From assembly GCF_014199325.1 (NCBI RefSeq), contig NZ_JACIJJ010000004.1, positions 124,001-188,000 of the forward strand: a stretch of DNA of 64,000 bases. The letters are read 5' to 3'. The position numbers and the translations under genes were made by a program. This DNA is from Sphingomonas yantingensis (GTDB lineage: Bacteria > Pseudomonadota > Alphaproteobacteria > Sphingomonadales > Sphingomonadaceae). Under the pieces are notes generated by a model. It was given only the letters and a program-made list of their open reading frames with translations, had not been told where the DNA came from and made no database searches. Positions 36,089 through 45,292 of this stretch are shown in pieces. Numbering within the stretch: position 1 is the first letter of the stretch; every line of letters begins with the position of its first letter.

Positions 36089-38419
36089 ATGAAACTGCGC
36101 CTTTCGGCAGCCGCGATGCTGCTCGCCTCGACCGCGAGCCCGGCACTCGCCCAATCTTCGATCCAGGCGGGCGACGCGCCGGCGGATTCGAACGACATTC
36201 TCGTCACCGCGCAGAAGATCGAACAGCGCGCGGTCGACGTGCCGATCACCATCTCGGCGGTGTCGGGCGATCGCATCGCCGAACTCGGCGTCGGCGATCT
36301 CGACGAACTGTCGAGCTACATTCCCGGCCTCAACATCCAGGAGCAGAGCGCGAACAATCCGGGCATCGTCATCCGCGGTATCACCTCGGACTCGGGCTCG
36401 TCGCAGCAGGGGCCGCGGGTTACGCTTTATTACAACGGTATCGATATCTCGCGCTCGCGCGGGTCGTACCAGGCGATCTACGACCTCGAGCGGGTCGAAG
36501 TCATCAAGGGGCCGCAAGCGACGCTGTTCGGCACCGCTAGCGCGGTCGGTGCGATCAGCCTGACGTCGGCGCGGCCGAAGGCCGGCCTTTCGGGCGCGCT
36601 GACCGGCGGATACGGCAATTACGACCAGACGCTCGTCTCCGGCTTCTTCAACGCCGGCAGCGACAAGATCGCCGGTCGCATCGCGTTCGAGTGGAAGAAG
36701 CGCGACGGCTATGTCGAGAATCTGTCGCCCCGGCAGGAAAAGGAGCTGTACGCGCAGGACCAGCTCGGCGTGCGTGCGTCGCTGCGCTTCACGCCGACCG
36801 AGGATCTGACCGTCGACCTGATCGGCACCTATGACCGGCAGCGGAACGGCGGCACGCCGTTCGTCTCGCGTCGCCTGCCGACCGAGGCGGGGCCGGGCAA
36901 TCCGTTCGGCGTCGCCAATCTGGGCGGCTCGCCGCTCTCGGCGCAGGTGCTTGGCGACGACCAGCTCGGTCTTACGCGCGACGTCTATGACGCCAACCTG
37001 ACCGCGTCGTGGGATTTCGCCGACGGCTGGAACTTCACGACGGTCAACGGCTATCGCAAGTTCGACAGCAACGAGGTGTTCGACGCCGACGGCTCGGCCG
37101 CCTGGTTCCTGGAATTCGCGGAGGATTCGCGCGGATGGCAGGCGAGCCATGAGGGCCGCTTCAGCTATCGCGATCCCAATTGGCGGGCGCAGTTCGGCTG
37201 GAACGTGTTCGTCGAGGACAATTTCCAGCGGGTGCCGTTCTCGAGCGAGGAGGGGACGTTCCTTCAATGCGCGAGCTTCCTCGCCAATCCGTCGCGTCCG
37301 ATCTACGCCGATCTCGGCTGCGTCAATGCAGGCGGTGTTGTGGGTGCAGCGCTGGCGACGGGGCGCCTGACCGGCGGGCGGGCGACGCAGATCCCTTATA
37401 GCTCGGAGTTCAAGAATATCGGGCAGAACGACGCCTATTCGATGTTCGGCGACGTGACATGGATTCCGGTGCCCGCACTCGAACTTACCGCGGGCGCGCG
37501 CGTGCTGATTGAGCAGCGCAAGTCGGGCTATACGACGCGCGTGCCGCGGCCGGTGCTCAACCCAACCGCCTTCTCGCTGATCCCCGGCCAGACCGACACC
37601 GGCGGGCTGACCTTCTGGCGGCAGCAGAGCTATGCGGCGGTGCTGCCGCGTTTCAATGCGCTGTTCCGGCTGTCGGATGCGGTCAATCTCTACGCGACGA
37701 TCTCGAAGGGGCGGCGCTCGCCCGTCGTGCAGCTCGACGCGCAGCGCACCACGGTGGCGCCGGGCAGCCCGCGCGTGCAACTGGTGCCGGAGGAGGTCGT
37801 CTGGAATTACGAGGGCGGGATCAAGGGCGCGGTCGGCCCGGTATCGGGCTCGCTCGGTGTCTATTACCAAAAATATGACGGCTTCCAGGTAAGCGTGCAG
37901 CAGGGCAACGGCACCTCGATCACGCAGAGCGCGGGTACGGCCAGCAATCTGGGCGTCGAGGCAGAGCTGAACATCCGCCCGACGAGGTGGCTCAGCCTGT
38001 TCGGCAATGTCGGCTATATCGACGGCGGCATCGACAAGAACAACCGCTTCGCGCCGCAATTCTCCGGCGCGCGCTTCCGCCTTCAGCCCGAATGGCAGGC
38101 GGCGGGCGGCATGACGATCGATGCGCCGCTGGGCGGCGGGATGCGCTTCTTCGCGACGCCGAGCGTCACCTATCGCAGCCGCATCTTCTTCGAAGTGCCG
38201 AACAACCGCGCGATCAGCCAGGGGCCGGTGACGCTGGTCAATGCCCGCGCGGGCGTGAGCTTTGCCGAGGAACGGTTCGAGCTGGCGGGCTTCATCCGCA
38301 ACGCGACCGACGAGGATTATCTGCTCGATGCGGGCAACACCGGCGGCGGGTTCGGCATTCCGACCTTCATCCCGGCCGAGCCGCGCTTCTACGGTGGGCA
38401 GATCACCGCCCGCTTCTGA
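36089..38419 (+). CDS. TonB-dependent outer-membrane receptor
   Basis: A 776-residue receptor that takes up a siderophore, vitamin or carbohydrate with TonB energy. It has a signal peptide (MKLRLSAAAMLLASTASPALAQ), a TonB box-like NDILVTAQKIEQ, a plug domain with RGITSDSGSSQQGPRVTLYYNGIDISRSRG and GPQATLFGTASAVGAIS, then a beta-barrel ending in aromatic GGQITARF. No neighbour betrays the ligand; the gene is alone, followed by the terminator of the convergent permease. Confidence 0.93.
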   Translation: MKLRLSAAAMLLASTASPALAQSSIQAGDAPADSNDILVTAQKIEQRAVDVPITISAVSGDRIAELGVGDLDELSSYIPGLNIQEQSANNPGIVIRGITSDSGSSQQGPRVTLYYNGIDISRSRGSYQAIYDLERVEVIKGPQATLFGTASAVGAISLTSARPKAGLSGALTGGYGNYDQTLVSGFFNAGSDKIAGRIAFEWKKRDGYVENLSPRQEKELYAQDQLGVRASLRFTPTEDLTVDLIGTYDRQRNGGTPFVSRRLPTEAGPGNPFGVANLGGSPLSAQVLGDDQLGLTRDVYDANLTASWDFADGWNFTTVNGYRKFDSNEVFDADGSAAWFLEFAEDSRGWQASHEGRFSYRDPNWRAQFGWNVFVEDNFQRVPFSSEEGTFLQCASFLANPSRPIYADLGCVNAGGVVGAALATGRLTGGRATQIPYSSEFKNIGQNDAYSMFGDVTWIPVPALELTAGARVLIEQRKSGYTTRVPRPVLNPTAFSLIPGQTDTGGLTFWRQQSYAAVLPRFNALFRLSDAVNLYATISKGRRSPVVQLDAQRTTVAPGSPRVQLVPEEVVWNYEGGIKGAVGPVSGSLGVYYQKYDGFQVSVQQGNGTSITQSAGTASNLGVEAELNIRPTRWLSLFGNVGYIDGGIDKNNRFAPQFSGARFRLQPEWQAAGGMTIDAPLGGGMRFFATPSVTYRSRIFFEVPNNRAISQGPVTLVNARAGVSFAEERFELAGFIRNATDEDYLLDAGNTGGGFGIPTFIPAEPRFYGGQITARF

Positions 38420-38423
38420 CATG

Positions 38424-38456
38424 AAAAGGCCCCCGTCGCGGCATGCGGCGGGGGCC
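38424..38456 (-). terminator. Bidirectional intrinsic terminator between TonB receptor and permease
   Basis: GGCCCCCG (38428-38435) pairs with CGGGGGCC (38449-38456). The minus strand continues with TTTT, which suits the permease (ends at 38487); the plus strand side serves the receptor less well. Confidence 0.75.
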
Positions 38457-38486
38457 ATTCATCGCTGTTCGGAATTGGGCCGACCG

Positions 38487-39980
38487 TTACTCCGGACCGT
38501 CCGTGCCGAGACCGACATGGCTGCGCGAGCGGCTGTAGGTGAAATAGACGACGATGCCGATCGCCGCCCAGATCGCGAACAGCATGATGCTGTGATAATC
38601 GAGGCTGAAGAACAGGTAGACGCAGCCGAGGATCGACAGCGGCGCGACCAGCCAGACCAGCGGGGTGCGGAACGGCCGCTTGCGGCTGGGGTCGGTGCGG
38701 CGGAGCACCAGCACCGCGAACGATACCGCGGCAAAGGCGAACAGCGTGCCCGAGTTCGAGATGTTGGCAAGCGCCCCCACGGGGAAGAACGCCGCGAACA
38801 GCGACACCGCGATGCCCGTCAGGATGGTGATGACGTGCGGCGTGTTGAACTTCGGGTGGATGCGGCTGAACATCGCGGGGAGCAGACCGTCACGGCTCAT
38901 CGTGAAGAAGATGCGGGTCTGACCGAACATCATCATCAGGATGACCGAGGGGAGGGCGAGGATCGCGGCCAAGCCGACGAGGTTGCCGATCTGCGGCCAG
39001 CCGATCTCGCGCAGCACGAACGCCAGCGCTTCCTTCGAGCAGACCACGTCCTTGGCACCCGCCGCCGCGCGCGCCGCGCACTGCTGCGCAAGTTCGGGGC
39101 TGCCGGGCTCGAGGATGCCGCCGAGCGCGCTCATGACGGGCTGGGCGCTGATGCCAGGGGCGCCGATAACGCCGGCCGACACGAGGATATAGAAGATCGT
39201 GCAGAAGCCGAGGCTGCCGATAAGGCCGATCGGCATGTTGCGCTGCGGGTTCTTGGTTTCCTCCGCCGCGGTCGAGACGGCGTCGAAGCCGACATAGGCG
39301 AAGAAGATCGACGCGGCCGCAGCCGAAATGCCCCCGAAGCCGAGCGGCGAAAAGGGCGTGAACTGCTCAATGTTCATCACCGGGATGGCGAGGATAATGA
39401 ATAGCGTCAGCGCCACGACCTTGATGCAGACGAGGATCGCATTGATCGTCGCGGATTCCTTGGTGCCGATCACCAGGAGCCAGGTGACGAGCCCGGCAAT
39501 AATCATCGCGGGCAGGTTGATGAGCCCGCCGTCGAGCGGCCCGAGCACGAGCGCATTGGGAATATCGATCCCGAAACTATGCTCGATCGCGCCGATCATG
39601 TAGCCGGACCAGCCGACCGACACCGCGCCCGCGGCGACCGCATATTCGAGGATCAGCGCCCAGCCGACCATCCAGGCGATCAGCTCGCCCATCACCGCGT
39701 AGCTGTAGGTATAGGCCGATCCCGACACCGGGACCATCGCCGCCATTTCGGCGTAGCAGAGCGCAGCCACCGCGCAGACGAGGCCGGCGATGATGAACGA
39801 GATCATCATGCCCGGCCCGGCCTTTTGCGCGGCCTCGGCCGTCAGCACGAAGATGCCGGTGCCGATCACGGCGCCGATGCCGAGCATGGTGAGCTGGAAC
39901 GCGCCCAGCGATCGATGGAGCGACTTCTTTTCGGCGGTCGCCAAAATGGCGTCGAGAGGCTTCACGCGCCCGAATATCAT
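38487..39980 (-). CDS. Amino acid permease, APC superfamily (cationic amino acid transporter-like)
   Basis: A 497-residue inner-membrane transporter with about 12 helices. The N-terminal core (LGAFQLTMLGIGAVIGTGIFVLT) and the segment SGSAYTYSYAVMGELIAWMVGW are characteristic of the CAT group of the APC family. FFAYVGFDAVSTAAEETKNPQRNMP marks helix 6-7. The substrate is not decidable from sequence; arginine, lysine or leucine are possible. It stands alone. Confidence 0.9.
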   Translation of the reverse strand: MIFGRVKPLDAILATAEKKSLHRSLGAFQLTMLGIGAVIGTGIFVLTAEAAQKAGPGMMISFIIAGLVCAVAALCYAEMAAMVPVSGSAYTYSYAVMGELIAWMVGWALILEYAVAAGAVSVGWSGYMIGAIEHSFGIDIPNALVLGPLDGGLINLPAMIIAGLVTWLLVIGTKESATINAILVCIKVVALTLFIILAIPVMNIEQFTPFSPLGFGGISAAAASIFFAYVGFDAVSTAAEETKNPQRNMPIGLIGSLGFCTIFYILVSAGVIGAPGISAQPVMSALGGILEPGSPELAQQCAARAAAGAKDVVCSKEALAFVLREIGWPQIGNLVGLAAILALPSVILMMMFGQTRIFFTMSRDGLLPAMFSRIHPKFNTPHVITILTGIAVSLFAAFFPVGALANISNSGTLFAFAAVSFAVLVLRRTDPSRKRPFRTPLVWLVAPLSILGCVYLFFSLDYHSIMLFAIWAAIGIVVYFTYSRSRSHVGLGTDGPE

Positions 39981-40101
39981 TCACGGTCCCCTAGGGTGCG
40001 GCTTGTCGTCGCCGCGGATTGGATCGGCGGGAGCCTAGTGGGAAAAGTTCCGCTTGCAACCGCCAAAGCGAGGTTTGGGCGTACGGTGGTGCAGCGGTGC
40101 C

Positions 40102-40473
40102 TTACCGCGCCAGCATCGGGCCGAGCGGGGCGCCGGCGAAGATATGGACATGGAGATGCGGCACCTCCTGGCCGCCGTGCCCGCCGGTGTTGGCGAGCAG
40201 GCGATAGCCTGGCCCCACATGCTCGCGCGCGACATGGCCGACCGCGCGTGTAAAGCCGGCGATCTCCGCATCGCTGGCCCGCGCGCTGAAATCGTCCCAG
40301 CTCACATAGGGGCCGCGCGGGATGACAAGGATATGGACGGGCGCCTGCGGGGCGATGTCGTGAAAGGCGAGCGCGAAATCGTTTTCGTATACGCGCTCCG
40401 CCGGGATGTCGCCGCGAAGGATCTTCGCAAAGATGTTGGCGTCGTCATAGGGCTGCGTGGCGTCGATCGGCAT
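40102..40473 (-). CDS. HIT family nucleotide-binding protein
   Basis: Histidine-triad protein of the Hint branch that hydrolyses nucleoside phosphoramidates. The 123 residues contain DANIFAKILRGDIPAERVYEND and the triad HLHVHIF near the end. It is the last gene of the histidine operon and its start overlaps the hisE stop by one base. The HIT gene beside hisE is a conserved alphaproteobacterial arrangement. Confidence 0.92.
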   Translation of the reverse strand: MPIDATQPYDDANIFAKILRGDIPAERVYENDFALAFHDIAPQAPVHILVIPRGPYVSWDDFSARASDAEIAGFTRAVGHVAREHVGPGYRLLANTGGHGGQEVPHLHVHIFAGAPLGPMLAR

Positions 40474-40952
40474 CAGAAGCCTCCGGTCGCGGGGGGAAGC
40501 GGGCGCGGGCTGCCGGGCTTTTCGCCCTCGGGCCGCAGCGGCGCCGCGGTCGCCGCCGCCTCGTCATGGCCGAGCGGCAACGGGCCGGTCGCGGCGGGCG
40601 CGGGTTCCGGTACCACCGACGGGGGCGGCGGGGCAGCGCGCGACGCCTTCTCGACGAGGCCCGACAGCCCCTCCCGCCGCACAAGTTCGGCGCGTACGTC
40701 GTCGAGGCGGAGGCCCGCGTCGACGAGCAGGACGATGAGGTGGAAGATCAGGTCCGCCGCCTCGCCCTTCAGCGCGCCCCGGTCACCCTGCACCGCGGCG
40801 ATCGCGGCCTCGACCGCTTCCTCGCCCACTTTCTGTGCGATCTTCGGCCGGCCCTTTTCGAACAGGGCAGCGACGTAGCTGGCCTTGGCATCGCCGCCGC
40901 GGCGGCTGCGGATGACGGCTTCGAGCGCGTCGAACGGATCGGTACTGGTCAT
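40473..40952 (-). CDS. hisE: Phosphoribosyl-ATP diphosphatase with a Pro/Ala-rich C-terminal tail
   Basis: Hydrolyses phosphoribosyl-ATP to phosphoribosyl-AMP, step two of histidine synthesis. The first ~95 residues are the usual all-alpha domain: KVGEEAVEAAIAA and EAADLIFHLIVLLVDAGL with the metal-binding glutamates and Asp. The remaining ~64 residues are an unusual Pro/Ala-rich extension (APPPPSVVPEPAPAA), unlike the normal 105-110 residue HisE. It starts 66 bases after the PEP-CTERM gene and overlaps HIT. Confidence 0.93.
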   Translation of the reverse strand: MTSTDPFDALEAVIRSRRGGDAKASYVAALFEKGRPKIAQKVGEEAVEAAIAAVQGDRGALKGEAADLIFHLIVLLVDAGLRLDDVRAELVRREGLSGLVEKASRAAPPPPSVVPEPAPAATGPLPLGHDEAAATAAPLRPEGEKPGSPRPLPPATGGF

Positions 40953-41018
40953 GCCCCTCGCTGGCGGGCCGGAGCGCTAGTTGTCAACGCCCCGGTGGCC
41001 GGCGAGGGGCCGAACCGA

Positions 41019-41222
41019 TCAGCGGCGGCGACGGCGCGCGAGTGCCAGGCCGGCGACGCCGAGCGAGAACAGGCCGAGCGCGGCGGGGGCGGGCACCGGT
41101 GTCGGCTTGGTCCCGCCGCTCGATCCGCCGCTGCTGCTCGGCGGCGGGGTCGGCGCCTTGTCATAGGCGAGCGCGGCGGCGGGCGCGGCGGCGATGGCGG
41201 CAGCGATCAGGAACTTGGTCAT
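41019..41222 (-). CDS. Small PEP-CTERM-type surface protein
   Basis: A 67-residue protein: an N-terminal signal peptide (MTKFLIAAAIAAAPAAALA), a short Ser/Gly/Pro-rich middle, then VPAPAALGLF followed by a hydrophobic stretch and a final run of five arginines. That tripartite end is a sorting signal of the PEP-CTERM/exosortase system, which attaches proteins to the surface in exopolysaccharide-producing bacteria. ATG 41222 is chosen because the signal starts there; a longer frame would be unsupported. It lies inside the histidine operon between hisF and hisE. Confidence 0.8.
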   Translation of the reverse strand: MTKFLIAAAIAAAPAAALAYDKAPTPPPSSSGGSSGGTKPTPVPAPAALGLFSLGVAGLALARRRRR

Positions 41223-41230
41223 TGTCGTCT

Positions 41231-41251
41231 CCCCGGTTGTGGTTACCGGGG
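41231..41251 (-). promoter_or_regulatory. Hairpin that overlaps the ribosome site of the PEP-CTERM gene
   Basis: CCCCGGT (41231-41237) pairs perfectly with ACCGGGG (41245-41251). On the minus strand the 3' arm ends in GGGG and runs into AG, so GGGGAG, nine bases before the ATG at 41222, is partly inside the stem. Folding would hide the ribosome site. A stand-alone terminator role is unlikely because no T-run follows. Confidence 0.45.
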
Positions 41252-41321
41252 CGCTAAGCAATGCTCGTGCCAGTGGCTGAAAAGGCCGCATCGCGCCCGC
41301 AGCCGTGACGAGCCTGTCAAA

Positions 41322-42089
41322 TCAGCCGACAGGCGAGCGGACCGGAATGCCCGCATCGGCCAGCGCACGGTGCGCATCGGCGATGCTCGCCTCGCCGAAA
41401 TGGAAGATCGAGGCGGCGAGCACCGCGCTCGCCCGGCCGTCGCGGATGCCGGCGACGAGGTCGTCGAGGCCGCCGACGCCGCCGCTCGCGACCACGGGCA
41501 CAGGCACCTGATCCGCAATCGTGCGGATGAGGTCGAGGTCGTAGCCGCTCTTGGTCCCGTCACGATCCATCGAGGTGACGAGCAACTCGCCCGCGCCAAG
41601 CTCGACCAGCCGAAGCGCGTGCTCGACCGCGTCGATGCCGGTCGCGCGGCGGCCGCCATGGGTGAAGACTTCCCAGCGATCCTCGACGCGGCGCGCGTCG
41701 ACGGAGGCGACGACGCACTGGCTGCCGAAGCGTTCGGCGATGTCGGAGACGACCTCGGGCCGGGTGACGGCGGCGGAATTGACCGCAACCTTGTCCGCGC
41801 CGGCGAGCAGGAGCGCACGCGCATCCTCGGCGGTGCGCACGCCGCCGCCCACGGTCAGCGGCATGAAGCAGACCTCGGCCGTGCGGCGCACCACGTCGAG
41901 AATGGTCCCGCGTGCCTCATGGCTGGCGGTGATGTCGAGGAAGCAGAGTTCGTCCGCGCCCGCCGCGTCATAGGCGCGCGCCTGCTGCACCGGATCGCCC
42001 GCGTCGATCAAATCGACGAAATTGACGCCCTTGACCACGCGCCCGTTAGCGACGTCGAGGCAGGGGATGACGCGCGCGCGGACGGTCAC
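41322..42089 (-). CDS. hisF: Imidazole glycerol phosphate synthase cyclase subunit
   Basis: Uses ammonia from HisH to close the imidazole ring, forming imidazole glycerol phosphate and AICAR. The 255-residue barrel has catalytic Asp11 in [12 protein letters not shown] and the second acid in VASVDARR, with the phosphate-binding IASGG-type VASGGVGGL and [11 protein letters not shown]. It starts inside the hisA stop (ATGA). Confidence 0.97.
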   Translation of the reverse strand: MTVRARVIPCLDVANGRVVKGVNFVDLIDAGDPVQQARAYDAAGADELCFLDITASHEARGTILDVVRRTAEVCFMPLTVGGGVRTAEDARALLLAGADKVAVNSAAVTRPEVVSDIAERFGSQCVVASVDARRVEDRWEVFTHGGRRATGIDAVEHALRLVELGAGELLVTSMDRDGTKSGYDLDLIRTIADQVPVPVVASGGVGGLDDLVAGIRDGRASAVLAASIFHFGEASIADAHRALADAGIPVRSPVG

Positions 42090-42820
42090 GCGGCGGCGAC
42101 CCGGATCGCCTCGGCCAGATCGAGGCGCCCGTCATAGAGCGCGCGGCCGGTGATGACGCCGGTCACGCCGTCGGGCACATGCGGGCGGAGCGCGTGGATA
42201 TCTTCGATCCCGGCGACTCCGCCGGAGGCGATGACGGGGATCGACACGGCCTTTGCCAACGCCACCGTCGCCTCGACGTTGCAGCCCTTGAGCAGCCCGT
42301 CGCGGCCGACGTCGGTGAACAGGAGCGCGGCGACGCCGGCATCCTCGAACCGGCGCGACAGGTCCTCGACCGATACGTCGGATACGTCCGCCCAGCCTTC
42401 GGTCGCGACCATGCCGTCGCGTGCATCGACCGCGACGACGATCGCGCCCGGATGCGCCTTCGCAGCGGCCTTGACGAAATCGGGGTTCTTGAGCGCGGCG
42501 GTGCCGATCACGACGCGTGCGACGCCGATCGCCAGCCAGCGCTCGACGGAGGCCATGTCGCGGATACCGCCGCCCACCTGCACGCGGCCGGGGAAGGCGG
42601 CGACGGCGGCGCGCACTGCCTCTCCATTCACCGAATCGCCCGCGAACGCGCCGTCGAGGTCGACGACGTGGAGATGGTCCGCACCCGCTTCTGCGAACAG
42701 CCGCGCCTGTGCCGCCGGGTCGTCGCCATAGACGGTCGCGCGGTCCATATCCCCCTCGGCCAGGCGAACCACCTGCCCGCGCTTCAGGTCGATCGCGGGA
42801 AAGATCGTCAGGGCCGCCAT
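42086..42820 (-). CDS. hisA: ProFAR isomerase (HisA)
   Basis: Amadori isomerisation of ProFAR to PRFAR, fourth step of histidine synthesis. The 244-residue barrel has Asp8 in [13 protein letters not shown], the second acid region VVAVDARDG, and VIASGGVAG and [10 protein letters not shown] for phosphate. It overlaps hisH by 13 bases and hisF by 4. Confidence 0.97.
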   Translation of the reverse strand: MAALTIFPAIDLKRGQVVRLAEGDMDRATVYGDDPAAQARLFAEAGADHLHVVDLDGAFAGDSVNGEAVRAAVAAFPGRVQVGGGIRDMASVERWLAIGVARVVIGTAALKNPDFVKAAAKAHPGAIVVAVDARDGMVATEGWADVSDVSVEDLSRRFEDAGVAALLFTDVGRDGLLKGCNVEATVALAKAVSIPVIASGGVAGIEDIHALRPHVPDGVTGVITGRALYDGRLDLAEAIRVAAA

Positions 42821-43410
42821 GCAAGGAACCTCTCGAGCAGCGCGATGCCATAGCGCTGGCTCTTTTCGGGGTGGAACTGGATGCCGATCAGGTTGTCGCG
42901 GCCGATTGCGGCGGTGACCGGCCCGCCATGCGTCGTCGTCGCGAGCACCGAGGCGCCGCTGAACGCATAGCTGTGGAGGAAGTACGCCTCGCCCGGTTCG
43001 ATCAACGGGTGGGGCAGGGCGGGGACGACGTCGTTCCAGCCCATGTGCGGCACGCGGATGCCGGGCGCGTCGGGGATGCGCGCGACGGTGCCCTCGATCC
43101 AGCCGAGGCCGGCATGGCTGCCCATCTCCTCGCCGGTCGTCGCCATCAGCTGCATGCCGACACAGATACCGAGGAACGGCACGCCGCCCTTCCGCGCCCG
43201 CGCCTCCATCGCCTCGATCATGCCGTCCAGTGCCGCAAGCCCGTCGCGGCAGGCGGCGAACGCGCCGACGCCGGGCAGGACGATGCGGTCGGCCTTTGCC
43301 ACCACGTCTGGGTCGGCGGTGATCGCGATGTCGGTTGCCCCCGCCGCTTTCAGCGCGTTGTGGACGGAATGGAGATTGCCCGCGCCGTAATCGATCAGCG
43401 CGGTGGTCAC
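42808..43410 (-). CDS. hisH: Imidazole glycerol phosphate synthase glutaminase subunit
   Basis: Glutamine amidotransferase that feeds ammonia to HisF. The start is GTG 43410, overlapping the YciI stop as GTGA (200 residues); a longer frame exists upstream but lies within the YciI gene. The triad is present: Cys83 in FLGICVGMQL, His180 and Glu182 in QFHPEKSQ. Confidence 0.96.
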   Translation of the reverse strand: MTTALIDYGAGNLHSVHNALKAAGATDIAITADPDVVAKADRIVLPGVGAFAACRDGLAALDGMIEAMEARARKGGVPFLGICVGMQLMATTGEEMGSHAGLGWIEGTVARIPDAPGIRVPHMGWNDVVPALPHPLIEPGEAYFLHSYAFSGASVLATTTHGGPVTAAIGRDNLIGIQFHPEKSQRYGIALLERFLAWRP

Positions 43411-43709
43411 GTCAGGACCGCCGCCAGCGCATCGTCGGCGAGGTTGGCGGGGAAGCCCACCAGCTCGATCGTCGCGCCGCCGCCGGTCAAGAACGGATCG
43501 CTCTCGGCCACCGGTCGCACATGCTCGGGCGTACCGCGGAACAGCAGGACGCCGCCGCCCGCATCGTCGCGTCGCCCGGCGAGCAGCATCACGCCCACGT
43601 CGATCGCCTCGCGGATCCACTCGACATGCGCGGGGCGCAGCCGCTCGATCGCTTCCTTGTCGGTATAGGTGATGAGCACCAGCGTCAGCGGGGTCGCCGG
43701 GCGGATCAT
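43407..43709 (-). CDS. YciI family protein
   Basis: A 100-residue cytoplasmic protein with a dimeric ferredoxin-like fold (LVLITYTDKEAIERLRPAHVEWIREAIDVGVMLLAGRRDD). YciI members are related to muconolactone isomerase but most have no known reaction. It is translationally coupled inside the his operon between hisB and hisH; this position is seen in sphingomonads, without an established role in histidine synthesis. Confidence 0.8.
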   Translation of the reverse strand: MIRPATPLTLVLITYTDKEAIERLRPAHVEWIREAIDVGVMLLAGRRDDAGGGVLLFRGTPEHVRPVAESDPFLTGGGATIELVGFPANLADDALAAVLT

Positions 43710-44296
43710 CAGAGCACGCCCTTGGTCGAGGGAATCACGCCCGCCTTGCGCGGGTCGATCTCAGCCGCTTCGCGGAGGGCACGGGCGAGGCCCTTGAACG
43801 CACTTTCGGCGATGTGGTGGTTGTTCTCGCCGTACAGCGTCTCGACGTGGAGCGTGAGGCCCGCGGTCTGGGCGAAGCTGTGGAAGAAATGCTGGAACAG
43901 CTCGGTATCCATCTCGCCCAGCCGGGCCTGGGTGAACGCAGTCTTCCAGACGAGCCAGGGGCGACCCGAGATATCGACCGCGACGCGGGTCAGTGTCTCG
44001 TCCATTGGCGAGTGCGCGTCGGCGTAGCGGCGGATGCCGCGCTTGTCGCCCAGCGCCTTGGCCACCGCCTCGCCCAGCGCCAGCGCCGAATCCTCGACGG
44101 TGTGGTGCTGGTCGATATGGAGATCGCCCTCGCATTTCAGGCGGATGTCGATCAGCGAATGGCGAGCGAGCTGTTCCAGCATGTGATCGAAGAAACCGAC
44201 GCCGGTCTCGATCGCATATTGGCCGGTGCCGTCGAGATTGACCTCGACCTCGATCCGCGTTTCGCTGGTGTGGCGGCTGACGGTGGCGGTGCGCAT
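43709..44296 (-). CDS. hisB: Imidazoleglycerol-phosphate dehydratase
   Basis: Mn-dependent dehydration of imidazole glycerol phosphate. The ATG at 44296 ([22 protein letters not shown]) is preferred to one ten codons earlier; 195 residues. Metal-binding motifs [42 protein letters not shown] and [19 protein letters not shown] are complete. First gene of the his operon in this window. Confidence 0.96.
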   Translation of the reverse strand: MRTATVSRHTSETRIEVEVNLDGTGQYAIETGVGFFDHMLEQLARHSLIDIRLKCEGDLHIDQHHTVEDSALALGEAVAKALGDKRGIRRYADAHSPMDETLTRVAVDISGRPWLVWKTAFTQARLGEMDTELFQHFFHSFAQTAGLTLHVETLYGENNHHIAESAFKGLARALREAAEIDPRKAGVIPSTKGVL

Positions 44297-44377
44297 GGTG
44301 GCCACATAGCGCGTCGTCCGGGTCATGCAACGCCGCAGCCACCTTGACCGGCGCGGGCAGGGCGCTAGCTAGGGGGC

Positions 44378-44866
44378 ATGACCGGCAGCACCATCCCCGA
44401 CAGCCTGATTCCGTATGACGAGATCGTGCAGGAGGCGCTGCGCGCGGTCGTCGGCCGCGTGCTCGGCTCGGTCGCGCAGACCGGCGGGCTGCCAGGCAAC
44501 CATCATTTCTACATCACCTTCAAGACACAGGCACCCGGGGTCGACATTCCGCAGCGGCTGATCGACCGGTTCCCGGACGAGATGACGATCGTCCTTCAGC
44601 ACCGCTTCTGGGACCTGAAGGTGGACGACACGCGGTTCAGCGTCGGCCTGAGCTTCAATCAGGTGCCGTCGATGCTCGACATTCCGTTCTCGGCGATCAC
44701 CGGCTTCCATGACCCGGCGGTCAACTTCGAGCTTCGCTTCCAGGCGTCCGACGTCGCCGAGGAGAGCGAGCACGAGCCGGCGGAAAATGACGGCGACACC
44801 GCGCGCGCCGCGCCGGTCGAGGACGGTTCGAACGTCGTCGCTGTGGATTTCAAGCGGAAGAAGTAG
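44378..44866 (+). CDS. sspB: ClpXP specificity-enhancing factor SspB (alpha type)
   Basis: Adaptor that delivers ssrA-tagged and other proteins to the ClpXP protease. The 162 residues include the substrate-binding domain NHHFYITFKTQAPGVDIPQRLIDRFPDEMTIVLQH and SFNQVPSMLDIPFSAITGFHDPAV, a flexible acidic linker, and a C-terminal tail ending NVVAVDFKRKK that could be the ClpX-binding segment. In Caulobacter SspB-alpha controls cell-cycle proteins. It is divergent from hisB. Confidence 0.9.
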   Translation: MTGSTIPDSLIPYDEIVQEALRAVVGRVLGSVAQTGGLPGNHHFYITFKTQAPGVDIPQRLIDRFPDEMTIVLQHRFWDLKVDDTRFSVGLSFNQVPSMLDIPFSAITGFHDPAVNFELRFQASDVAEESEHEPAENDGDTARAAPVEDGSNVVAVDFKRKK

Positions 44867-45218
44867 GCGGCGCCTCCGCCGCGGCGATCTCGTCGCGGCG
44901 ACTCGGATAGTCGTGCAGGACCATCGGCCGCAGCCGCACGCCCAGGCTGATGACCAGCGGCCAGAACAGCGTGTTGCCGATATCGGCCAGCGTATCGTCC
45001 AGCCGCAGCCCGTAGTGCAGGTAATCGAGCAGCTCGTTGCCGAACTCGGCAAGGACGACCACCGCGAACGGCACGAACGAGCCCAGCGAACGGCGGGATA
45101 CCAGCCGGACGATCAAGAGGATCGCCAGACCGGCATGGATGTGCAGGATCGCATCGGGCAGGCCAGTGCCGTCGCCGATCCATTCGATCCAGCCGTGATA
45201 GATGCCGGGAATGTCCAT
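44850..45218 (-). CDS. Small hypothetical membrane protein
   Basis: A 122-residue protein with about three membrane helices (HAGLAILLIVRLV, FVPFAVVVLAEFGNEL, LFWPLVISLGVRL) and a conserved-looking DYLHYGLRLDDTLADIGNT. Function unknown; it may be VanZ- or DUF-type. It overlaps the end of the convergent sspB by 17 bases, which supports it being a real although minor gene. Confidence 0.65.
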   Translation of the reverse strand: MDIPGIYHGWIEWIGDGTGLPDAILHIHAGLAILLIVRLVSRRSLGSFVPFAVVVLAEFGNELLDYLHYGLRLDDTLADIGNTLFWPLVISLGVRLRPMVLHDYPSRRDEIAAAEAPPTSSA

Positions 45219-45292
45219 GCCGCGCTTTCGCCGGGCGCAGCCTGTCGATCAAGCCCATATGTGATCGCCGCGGTTCGTCCGGCGAAAAGGGG

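Noticed and set aside
35942..38458. 838-codon frame antisense to the TonB receptor
   Set aside because: It exactly mirrors the receptor gene, is His/Arg/Ala-rich without a recognised domain, and arises from the GC bias at third positions.
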